Below, one piece after another: positions 6,652-11,669 of a stretch of DNA of 11,669 nucleotides; the stretch's first letter is position 1, and every line of letters starts with the position of its first letter. The notes under the pieces were generated by a model, which did no database searches, was not told the origin of the DNA, and saw only the letters and a program-made list of their open reading frames with translations. The DNA is from JACDBD01 sp050743385 (lineage in GTDB: Bacteria > Actinomycetota > Acidimicrobiia > IMCC26256 > JACDBD01), in NCBI GenBank assembly GCA_050743385.1, contig JBOGFJ010000004.1, forward strand, positions 1 to 11,669, given 5' to 3'. Made by a program: the position numbers and the translations under genes.

Positions 6652-7428
6652 CTAGTTGGGTTCGGCTTCGTCGCCCGACGTGTTCTCGCGACCCCCGGCC
6701 GCCTCGAAGAGCGCCCGCACCTCGCGGCGGCGCAACGGGCGCCATTCCCCCGGCGCGAGCCGCCGGTCGCTCACGGGCCCGATGCGGGTTCGTACGAGAC
6801 GCCGCACCGGATGCCCCAGCCGCTCGCACATGCGACGGACCTGCCGGTTGCGGCCTTCGTGGATCACGACCTCGAGCGCGGCGCCGTCGCCGTGCGCCTG
6901 CACGATCCGGGCGCGAGCCGGCGCGGTGCGACCGTCATCGAGGTCGACGCCCTCCCGCAGGCGCCGCAGTGTCGCGCGCGACGGCACGCCCTCGACCTCG
7001 GCCAGGTACGCCTTCTCGACCGCGTGGCTCGGATGCGTCAGCAGTTGGGCCAGCTCGCCATCGTTCGTGAGCACGAGGAGTCCCTCGGTCTCGTAGTCGA
7101 GGCGTCCGACGGGGAACACGCGCGGCTCCAGTGGCACGAGATCGATCACGGTAGGCCGGCCTTCGGGGTCGCGCGCGGTGGTGACGACGCGGGCGGGTTT
7201 GTTCAGGAGGTAGTAGACGACGTCGGCACGTACGACGACGGGAATGCCGTCGACCATGATGCGTTCGCGCGCGAGGTCGACCCGCCGGCCGAGGCTTGCA
7301 ACCTCCCCGTCGACCGCGACCCGGCCGGCGGCGATCAGCTCCTCGGCGGCGCGGCGGGAACCGAACCCGGCGCGCGCCAGCACCTTCTGGAGCCGTTCAC
7401 CCGAACCGGAGGCTCCGCGGCGTGGCAT
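6652..7428 (-). CDS. rluB: Ribosomal large-subunit pseudouridine synthase B (RluB/RsuA family)
   Basis: The RsuA/RluB family converts a uridine in rRNA to pseudouridine; next to scpB in actinobacteria the gene is called rluB, acting on 23S rRNA. From the ATG at 7428 the product is 258 residues. An S4 RNA-binding domain occupies about 11-60 (ERLQKVLARAGFGSRRAAEELI). The catalytic domain carries GRLDYETEGLLVLTNDGE with catalytic Asp111. The later HEGRNRQVRRMCERLGHPV block is diagnostic of this family. The start is uncertain: a GTG at 7485 would add 19 residues and overlap scpB by 26 bp. Neither start has a clear Shine-Dalgarno sequence. I prefer the ATG, 31 bp after scpB. The C-terminus ends in a short acidic tail. 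Confidence 0.93.
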   Translation of the reverse strand: MPRRGASGSGERLQKVLARAGFGSRRAAEELIAAGRVAVDGEVASLGRRVDLARERIMVDGIPVVVRADVVYYLLNKPARVVTTARDPEGRPTVIDLVPLEPRVFPVGRLDYETEGLLVLTNDGELAQLLTHPSHAVEKAYLAEVEGVPSRATLRRLREGVDLDDGRTAPARARIVQAHGDGAALEVVIHEGRNRQVRRMCERLGHPVRRLVRTRIGPVSDRRLAPGEWRPLRRREVRALFEAAGGRENTSGDEAEPN

Positions 7429-7459
7429 GTGGGGCTCGGAGGCGCGCTCCGGGCGGTCC

Positions 7460-8095
7460 TCAGTGACCCGGGTCTTCGCCCGCACTCGTGCCCGCGTCGG
7501 CCGGCGCCGGGTCGTCGGAGATCCGCAGACCTCGTTCGAGCGCCTCCACGACGTCGGGCGCGGGCACGAAATCGCCGAGCGGCGGGAGGTCGGCCAGCGA
7601 GTCGAGGCCGAGGCGCTCGAGGAACGAGCGACTGGTGCCGAACATCACCGCGTTCCCGGGCCCGGGGTCGCGGCTCACCTCCTCGATGTAGCCGCGCGCG
7701 AGCAGGGTGCCGAGCACCGACTCCGGGTCGACGCCCCTGATGGCCGCGATCTGCGCCCGCGAGATCGGCTGCTTGTAGGCGACGATCGCCAACGTCTCGA
7801 GCGCCGGTGCCGACAGCCGCGCGTGCTGCCCCTCGAGCACGAAGCGCTCGACGTAGGGAGCCAGGTCGGGGTGCGTCTGGAACCGGTAGCCGCCCGCGAC
7901 CCGCGTGAGCACGAAGCCTCGGCCGCTGCGCTCGTAGTCGTCGGCAAGCTCGGTGCACAGCTCGTGGATGCGGGCGACGGGCAGCTCGACGAGTTGCGCC
8001 AGCAACCCCGGCTCGACCGGCTCGATCGCGCTCAGCACCACCGCCTCGATGATCCGGCGCGCTTCGTGGGCGCGTAGCTCCTGCTCCTCCCTCAT
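7460..8095 (-). CDS. scpB: Segregation and condensation protein B
   Basis: ScpB dimerises and binds the ScpA kleisin in the SMC condensin complex, which compacts and helps segregate the chromosome. The 211-residue product has the two winged-helix halves of the family. The first starts at EARRIIEAVVLSAIEPV (about 13-29). The second contains the signature LSAPALETLAIVAYKQPISR (94-113) followed by IRGVDPESVLGTLLARGYI. The C-terminal 30 residues are acidic, Pro/Ala-rich and probably disordered. The ATG at 8095 overlaps the scpA stop as ATGA; an upstream in-frame start at 8176 would only add an arginine-rich stretch inside scpA. No smc gene is in the window, which is usual because smc is often encoded elsewhere. 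Confidence 0.96.
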   Translation of the reverse strand: MREEQELRAHEARRIIEAVVLSAIEPVEPGLLAQLVELPVARIHELCTELADDYERSGRGFVLTRVAGGYRFQTHPDLAPYVERFVLEGQHARLSAPALETLAIVAYKQPISRAQIAAIRGVDPESVLGTLLARGYIEEVSRDPGPGNAVMFGTSRSFLERLGLDSLADLPPLGDFVPAPDVVEALERGLRISDDPAPADAGTSAGEDPGH

Positions 8096-8895
8096 CGCCG
8101 CCCTCGCTCGGGTATCGCGGGCTCGTCGCCCCACTCGTCGAAATCGGACGTCTCGAACGCGTCGCCACCATGACAACGCCGCACGATCAGGTCACCGAAC
8201 GTCGCCACCTGCTCGAGCTCGATCAGCCCCTGCTTGTAGAGCTCCAGGAGTGCGAGGAAGCGCACGATCACCTCGAGCCGTTCGTGCTCGGCTGCCACCA
8301 GCTCCCGGAACGTCATCGGCGTCGACTCGGGGAGCACCGCCAGCACGGCTTCCACGGCGTCGCGCACACTGGCCCGGATCGGCGCCACGTGGTCGGTGTC
8401 GACCCGGGGCGACGGCTTGGGCGCCAGTGCCCGCATCGCAGCGGCAAGGAGCGTGCTGGGCGCGACCGATTCGAGAGGATCGGGGGCCATCGACCGGAAC
8501 GGCTCGTCGGGCCCGGCCGTGCGGGGCAGGCTCTGGTCGGCCGCTCGCATCTGCGCTTGCAGGGCGCGGGCGGCGTCCTTGAACGTCTTGCACTCGAGCA
8601 GGCGGGCCAGGAGCAGGTCGCGCTCCTCGAAGCGCAGGAGCTCCTCGTCGAGCTCCGCCTCGTCGAGCCCGGGAAGGAGCCGGCGGGCCTTGAGCTCGAC
8701 GAGCGTCGCCGCGATCAGCAGGAACTCGGTGGCGACCTCGAGGTCGAGGGACTCCATCCGCTCGAGCTCCTCGAGGTAGCCGTCGACGATCGTCGACAGC
8801 GAGATCTCCCAGAGGTCGACCTCCTGCTTGAGGATCAGGTGCAGGAGCAGCTCGAAGGGCCCCTCGAACGTCCCGGTCGACACTTCGTACGGCAT
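8092..8895 (-). CDS. scpA: Segregation and condensation protein A (kleisin)
   Basis: ScpA is the bacterial kleisin that bridges the two SMC heads and binds a ScpB dimer. The 267-residue product begins with the family N-terminus (TFEGPFELLLHLILKQEVDL, 9-28), then LEVATEFLLIAATLVELKAR, where the helix that contacts the SMC neck is expected. The middle is acidic and more variable. The C-terminal winged helix (about 195-245) contains MTFRELV and VRFLALLELYKQGLIELEQ. The ATG at 8895 is the first in-frame start before the homology and lies 8 bp downstream of a -10 box. It heads the eight-gene operon that ends with plsC. It is divergent from trpS across 45 bp. Confidence 0.96.
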   Translation of the reverse strand: MPYEVSTGTFEGPFELLLHLILKQEVDLWEISLSTIVDGYLEELERMESLDLEVATEFLLIAATLVELKARRLLPGLDEAELDEELLRFEERDLLLARLLECKTFKDAARALQAQMRAADQSLPRTAGPDEPFRSMAPDPLESVAPSTLLAAAMRALAPKPSPRVDTDHVAPIRASVRDAVEAVLAVLPESTPMTFRELVAAEHERLEVIVRFLALLELYKQGLIELEQVATFGDLIVRRCHGGDAFETSDFDEWGDEPAIPERGRR

Positions 8896-8903
8896 CAAGA
8901 AGG

Positions 8904-8909
8904 AGAGTA
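8904..8909 (-). promoter_or_regulatory. Predicted -10 box (TACTCT) of scpA and the scpA-plsC operon
   Basis: On the minus strand GGTACTCT fits TAnnnT and ends 8 bp before the scpA ATG at 8895, giving a leaderless or nearly leaderless transcript. The place for its -35, 17 bp upstream, is exactly the -10 box of trpS on the other strand. This would be the main promoter for eight genes. Confidence 0.5.
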
Positions 8910-8926
8910 CCCAAGTGCCTCCCCGG

Positions 8927-8932
8927 TAGCCT
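8927..8932 (+). promoter_or_regulatory. Predicted -10 box (TAGCCT) of trpS
   Basis: CCGGTAGCCTGC matches 11 of 12 bases of the block before ispH (CCGGTACCCTGC). TAGCCT ends 8 bp before the trpS ATG, so little or no leader is expected. There is no room for a T-box or tryptophan attenuator, and none is seen. Confidence 0.5.
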
Positions 8933-8940
8933 GCATCTCC

Positions 8941-9933
8941 ATGCCGCGCGTGTTCTCGGGGATCCAGCCGACGGGCGAGATGCACTTGGGCAACTATCTC
9001 GGGGCCGTACGCCGCTGGGTCGTCGACCAGCACCGGCACGACGCCATTCACTGCGTCGTCGACCTCCACGCCATGACCCTCCCCTACGATCCCGCCGGGC
9101 TCGCCGCCGCCACCCGCGCGACCGCGACCGTCCTGCTCGCGGCCGGTCTTGATCCCGAGCGGTGCATCCTGTTCGTGCAGAGCCACGTACCCGCCCACGC
9201 CGAGCTCACGTGGGTTCTCAACTGCGTGGCCACGTTCGGCGAACTCCGCCGCATGACGCAGTTCAAGGAGAAGGGTCAAGGCCAGGAGTCGGTCAGCGCG
9301 GGGCTCTTCGACTACCCCGTGCTCATGGTCGCCGACATCCTCCTGTACGACACCGACGAGGTGCCGATCGGCGACGACCAGCGCCAGCACCTCGAGCTCG
9401 CCCGCGATGTCGCCATCCGGTTCAACAGCCGCTTCGGCGACACCTTCGTCGTGCCCACGCCGACCTTCCCCTCGGCCGCTGGCCGGGTCATGGACCTCCA
9501 GAAGCCCGTGACCAAGATGTCGAAGTCGGCCGACTCCCCCCAGGGCACGGTGCTGATGCTCGACCCACCCGAGACGATCACGAGGAAGCTCAAGTCGGCA
9601 GTCACCGACTCCGGCACCGAGGTTCGCTACGACCCCGAGGAAAAGCCGGGGATCGCGAACCTGATCGAGATCTACGCCGCCGCCACAGACCAGTCCATCG
9701 AGAAGTCGGAAGCCGAGTTCGCCGGCCAGGGCTACGGCGCATTCAAGGGCGCCGTCGCCGACGCGGTGGTGGCGCTCCTCGAGCCCGTGCGCGAGCGCTA
9801 CGAGGAGCTCGCCGCTGATCCGGCCGAGGTCGACCGCCAGCTCGCGATCGGTGCCGCCAAGGCCCGGGCCATCGCCGAACCGGTGCTCGAGCGCGCCCGC
9901 CGGGCGGCCGGCCTGCTGCGACCGGGCGAGTGA
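8941..9933 (+). CDS. trpS: Tryptophanyl-tRNA synthetase
   Basis: TrpS is the class Ic synthetase that activates tryptophan with ATP and charges tRNA-Trp. The 330-residue product has normal bacterial length. It carries the HIGH-like motif (GEMHLGNYLGAV, H15 to N18), MVADILLYD with D132 in the tryptophan pocket, the GDDQRQHLELARD block (144-156), and the KMSKS loop (192-196). The C-terminal helical tRNA-binding part follows, ending in an Ala/Arg-rich segment. The ATG at 8941 is correct: family homology (RVFSGIQPTGEMHLGNY) begins at residue 3. An upstream start at 8170 would only add antisense scpA sequence. It is transcribed alone, divergent from scpA and convergent with the HD-domain gene. Confidence 0.97.
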   Translation: MPRVFSGIQPTGEMHLGNYLGAVRRWVVDQHRHDAIHCVVDLHAMTLPYDPAGLAAATRATATVLLAAGLDPERCILFVQSHVPAHAELTWVLNCVATFGELRRMTQFKEKGQGQESVSAGLFDYPVLMVADILLYDTDEVPIGDDQRQHLELARDVAIRFNSRFGDTFVVPTPTFPSAAGRVMDLQKPVTKMSKSADSPQGTVLMLDPPETITRKLKSAVTDSGTEVRYDPEEKPGIANLIEIYAAATDQSIEKSEAEFAGQGYGAFKGAVADAVVALLEPVRERYEELAADPAEVDRQLAIGAAKARAIAEPVLERARRAAGLLRPGE

Positions 9934-9994
9934 CCGCGGCGGGCAAGCTTGGCTCCTGACCTGTCCCCTGGGGCTCGCGCGGAGTCGTCGGCGG

Positions 9995-10008
9995 CCACCC
10001 GAGGGTGG
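9995..10008. terminator. Possible small hairpin between convergent trpS and the HD-domain gene
   Basis: CCACC (9995-9999) and GGTGG (10004-10008) can form a 5-bp stem with a CGAG tetraloop, 62 bp past the trpS stop. A short T-run (TTTT, 10033-10036) lies 25 bp further on, too far for a classical intrinsic terminator. This 102-bp gap (9934-10035) otherwise holds only a 13-bp direct repeat (GTCGTCGGCGGCC at 9984 and 10042). Confidence 0.25.
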
Positions 10009-10035
10009 ACGAGTACCTCTTGGGTTGAGTCGTTT

Positions 10036-10539
10036 TCAAGCGTCGTCGGCGGCCGCGAGCGCCTCGGCGACGCGCCGAGGCACGCCGCTGTCTACCCAAC
10101 GCTCGGGATGGTGGTGCGCATCAGCCCACGCGGCCGCCTCCTCCCGACCCTCCGCCGCGCGGATCATCGCCGCACCGAGCTCGTCGTGACGTAGGTACAT
10201 GCCGAAGCGGCCGGATGACTCGCGGGTGCGGGGGCGGACGATGCCGGCGACGGTGGCGAGTGTCCGGCCCGCGACGCCCAGGCCGGCGCCGAGCTTGCCG
10301 ATGTCGTGGAGCAGGGCGACCGCCGCCCAATCGGGGTCGTCGTACTCGGTGCCCGCGAGCGCGCGCTGCACGTGGCGGGCAACGCGGATCGAGTACCGGC
10401 GATCGTGGTTCGGCAGGCGCCGCCAGAGGGCGAGCTCCGCCGGCGTGAGCACCGATTCCACCCAGTCGAGGTCAGCTGTGCGCGGCGGCCCCGGCCACAG
10501 CGCGCGCACGAAGCGACTCGCGAGGTGCCGTGGTTTCAC
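10036..10539 (-). CDS. HD-domain protein, putative phosphohydrolase
   Basis: The 167-residue product has a compact HD domain. A candidate first metal ligand is H56 (RVARHV), the HD pair is H78-D79 (LLHDIGKLG), further histidines are H118 (LRHDE) and H142-H144 (AHHHPERW), and a late Asp is at 165 or 166 (LAAADDA). This pattern fits a metal-dependent phosphohydrolase. It is much shorter than RelA/SpoT and carries no other domain, so the substrate cannot be told. The GTG start at 10539 overlaps the stop of the upstream protease gene as GTGA. An in-frame start at 10656 would sit 120 bp inside the protease gene and add an unrelated arginine-rich tail. Translational coupling suggests co-production with the M50 protease, but a shared role is only inference. 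Confidence 0.85.
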   Translation of the reverse strand: MKPRHLASRFVRALWPGPPRTADLDWVESVLTPAELALWRRLPNHDRRYSIRVARHVQRALAGTEYDDPDWAAVALLHDIGKLGAGLGVAGRTLATVAGIVRPRTRESSGRFGMYLRHDELGAAMIRAAEGREEAAAWADAHHHPERWVDSGVPRRVAEALAAADDA

Positions 10540-11183
10540 GCGACGACGAAGTCGCGCAGGGCGTTGAAGAACGGCTCGATGACGCGACCGACGACGTTCG
10601 TAGAGAAGACGAGCACGAACAGCAGGAGGAAGCCATAGGGGCGAAACCGGTGCCATCCCGGGAGCCAGCGCGGCGGGAGGGCCCGTTCCACCATCGCCGA
10701 GCCGTCGAGGGGCGGGATCGGCAGGAGGTTGAACAGGCCGAGGAACAGGTTGACGACCGCGAAGGCGAAGAAGATCTGCACCGCGAGGTCGGGGCTCTCG
10801 CTGCCGATGCCCGTCCCGAGCAAGCCGCCGCCCCGGAGCAGGGAGCGCGTCACCAGCGCGGCGGCAGCCATGAGCAGAAAGTTGGTGAACGGCCCCGCGA
10901 GGCTCACGAAGACGATGTCACGGCGCGGGTTGCGGAGCCGCGCCGGCGTCACCGGCACCGGCTTGGCGAACCCGATGATCGGCAGGCCGGTGAGCGCGCC
11001 CATCGCCGGCAGGATGATCGAGCCGAACAGGTCGATGTGCGGGATCGGGTTGAGCGTCAGGCGCCCGGCTCGCTTCGCGGTGTCGTCGCCGAACCAGAGG
11101 GCCACCACACCGTGGCTGATCTCGTGGAGGATGACGGCGGCGACGAGACAGCCGAAGAAGATGACCGCCTCCTCGAATGCCAC
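10536..11183 (-). CDS. Site-2 protease family intramembrane metalloprotease (peptidase M50)
   Basis: The 215-residue polytopic membrane protein is a short site-2 protease without PDZ or CBS domains. The zinc motif HEISH (H20, E21, H24) lies in the first membrane segment. AGPFTN (96-101) begins a middle segment, and the third zinc ligand is D160 in NLLPIPPLDG (152-161). Hydrophobic stretches fall at about 6-30, 89-113, 135-155 and 183-200. Such enzymes cleave membrane-embedded substrates such as anti-sigma factors or signal-peptide remnants; the substrate here is unknown. The GTG start at 11183 has the best Shine-Dalgarno sequence in the window, AAGGAG (11189-11194) with 5-bp spacing. In frame just upstream is a 5-codon minicistron (11193-11210) whose TAA overlaps that site. 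In Gram-positive genomes this subfamily often lies near scpA/scpB and trpS, as here. Confidence 0.94.
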   Translation of the reverse strand: MAFEEAVIFFGCLVAAVILHEISHGVVALWFGDDTAKRAGRLTLNPIPHIDLFGSIILPAMGALTGLPIIGFAKPVPVTPARLRNPRRDIVFVSLAGPFTNFLLMAAAALVTRSLLRGGGLLGTGIGSESPDLAVQIFFAFAVVNLFLGLFNLLPIPPLDGSAMVERALPPRWLPGWHRFRPYGFLLLFVLVFSTNVVGRVIEPFFNALRDFVVA

Positions 11184-11220
11184 CGGTTCTCCTTACCTGG
11201 GAGCTGCCATCCACCGGCGA

Positions 11221-11241
11221 GGGGCCGGGTCCCCCGGCCCC
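11221..11241 (-). terminator. Strong GC hairpin after the DksA-like gene, probable terminator
   Basis: GGGGCCGGG (11221-11229) and CCCGGCCCC (11233-11241) form a perfect 9-bp stem with a TCC loop, 59 bp past the DksA-like stop and 37 bp before the M50 start. There is no U-tract, which is common for high-GC actinobacterial terminators. It is the strongest hairpin I noticed in the intergenic DNA. I see no clear TAnnnT promoter between it and the M50 gene, so partial read-through may feed M50-HD. Confidence 0.55.
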
Positions 11242-11300
11242 CGGACAGCGAGCATTGGGCGGGAGCGGCGAGCGAACGCGAGCGCGACCAGAAGAGGGGC

Positions 11301-11639
11301 TTAGCGGGGTTTGGATGCGCAGGCGATGCAGAGCCGCGCGGCCGGCATCGCCTCGAGGCGGGCCTCGCCGATGGGGTTGCCGCACGCCTCGCACTGCCCG
11401 TAGGTGCCGGCCTCGAACTTGCCCAGCGCGTCTTCGATCTCCTGGAGCGTCTCCAGGAGTGTCCCTGCCAGCGCGTCGACCTCGCCCCGCTCGGCCGTGA
11501 CCTGGCCGGAGTCGGCGAAACCCTCGTCGAACGAGAGCGACCCCTCGGGGCCGCGCCCCATCTGCCGGAGCTGGCCCACGAGTCGGTCACGCTCGTCCGC
11601 CAGCTGGTCGCGCAGGGACGCGTGGGTCGTCTCGGCCAT
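11301..11639 (-). CDS. TraR/DksA C4-type zinc-finger protein
   Basis: The 112-residue product has an N-terminal helical hairpin (about 5-75), with SLSFDEGFADSGQVTAERGE at what should be its tip. A C4 zinc finger follows: C83 and C86 (CEAC), then C104 and C107 (CIAC). DksA binds the RNA polymerase secondary channel and helps control transcription during stress. This protein is shorter than E. coli DksA (151 residues), resembles the shorter actinobacterial and Bacillus YteA-like relatives, and lacks the exact DxxDxA tip. An RNA polymerase role is therefore an inference. The ATG at 11639 is 6 bp downstream of a -10 box. It is followed by a strong hairpin before the M50-HD pair. In related genomes it often lies near lspA and rluD, which may lie to the right of the window. 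Confidence 0.92.
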   Translation of the reverse strand: MAETTHASLRDQLADERDRLVGQLRQMGRGPEGSLSFDEGFADSGQVTAERGEVDALAGTLLETLQEIEDALGKFEAGTYGQCEACGNPIGEARLEAMPAARLCIACASKPR

Positions 11640-11645
11640 CCGCCC

Positions 11646-11651
11646 ATGCTA
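11646..11651 (-). promoter_or_regulatory. Predicted -10 box (TAGCAT) of the DksA-like gene
   Basis: On the minus strand AGTAGCAT ends 6 bp before the ATG at 11639, the same spacing as at ispH and the DUF512 gene, so a leaderless transcript is expected. The -35 would fall beyond the right edge of the window. Confidence 0.45.
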
Positions 11652-11669
11652 CTGCCCGGGGCCGGCGCC

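Noticed and set aside
8170..8940. Upstream extension of trpS to 587 residues
   Set aside because: The added part is antisense to scpA, and TrpS homology starts exactly at the ATG at 8941, beside a -10 box.
8896..8940. T-box or trp attenuator before trpS
   Set aside because: The gap is 45 bp and the predicted leader is at most a few bases, so there is no room for such a structure.
8896..9390. Upstream extension of scpA to 432 residues
   Set aside because: The added part is antisense to trpS. The ScpA N-terminal motif follows the ATG at 8895.
9984..10054. 13-bp direct repeat GTCGTCGGCGGCC (9984-9996 and 10042-10054)
   Set aside because: Only two copies, made of GTC/GGC units that are common in this DNA. 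There are no target-site or mobile-element features nearby.
1..11669. tRNA, rRNA, CRISPR, insertion sequence, prophage or defence genes
   Set aside because: I saw no matching sequence, repeat array or protein family on either strand. All real coding sequence is assigned, and the gaps are 117 bp or shorter.

Overview
The window is ordinary-looking bacterial chromosome of high G+C (about 70% by eye), densely packed with conserved housekeeping genes. It has no RNA gene, insertion sequence, CRISPR array, prophage gene or visible break in base composition. Gene content, the scpA-scpB-rluB-cmk order, a DksA-like protein near a site-2 protease and leaderless-looking promoters suggest an actinomycetote. 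An Acidimicrobiia-like lineage is my best guess, by inference only.

Layout, left to right. (1) Positions 1-1334, minus: a PDZ / radical-SAM-like / DUF512 protein that runs off the left edge. (2) Positions 1335-1447: divergent promoter region with a concentric four-half-site dyad. (3) Positions 1448-2515, plus: ispH. (4) Positions 2526-8895, minus: an eight-gene operon transcribed right to left in the order scpA, scpB, rluB, aroH, tyrA, aroA, cmk, plsC, with junctions that overlap or are a few tens of bases at most. (5) Positions 8896-8940: a 45-bp divergent promoter region. (6) Positions 8941-9933, plus: trpS. (7) Positions 10036-11183, minus: a site-2 (M50) metalloprotease gene followed by an overlapping HD-domain gene, convergent with trpS. 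(8) Positions 11301-11639, minus: a TraR/DksA-type zinc-finger protein, with its promoter at the right edge. No gene-free stretch exceeds 117 bp.

The big operon joins chromosome condensation (ScpA/ScpB), rRNA pseudouridylation (RluB), the end of the aromatic pathway (AroA makes EPSP; AroH turns chorismate into prephenate; TyrA oxidises prephenate towards tyrosine), CMP/dCMP phosphorylation (Cmk) and phosphatidic acid synthesis (PlsC). IspH supplies isoprenoid precursors and TrpS charges tRNA-Trp. These functions share a growth-linked operon rather than a single pathway.

I found no new multi-gene system. The points most worth a second look are: TAnnnT boxes 6-8 bp before the ATG at all five visible transcription-unit heads; the symmetric operator-like dyad between the DUF512 gene and ispH; the interlocked scpA/trpS promoters; a Ser-to-Gly change at a substrate-binding position of AroA; and the little-characterised DUF512 and M50-HD genes.
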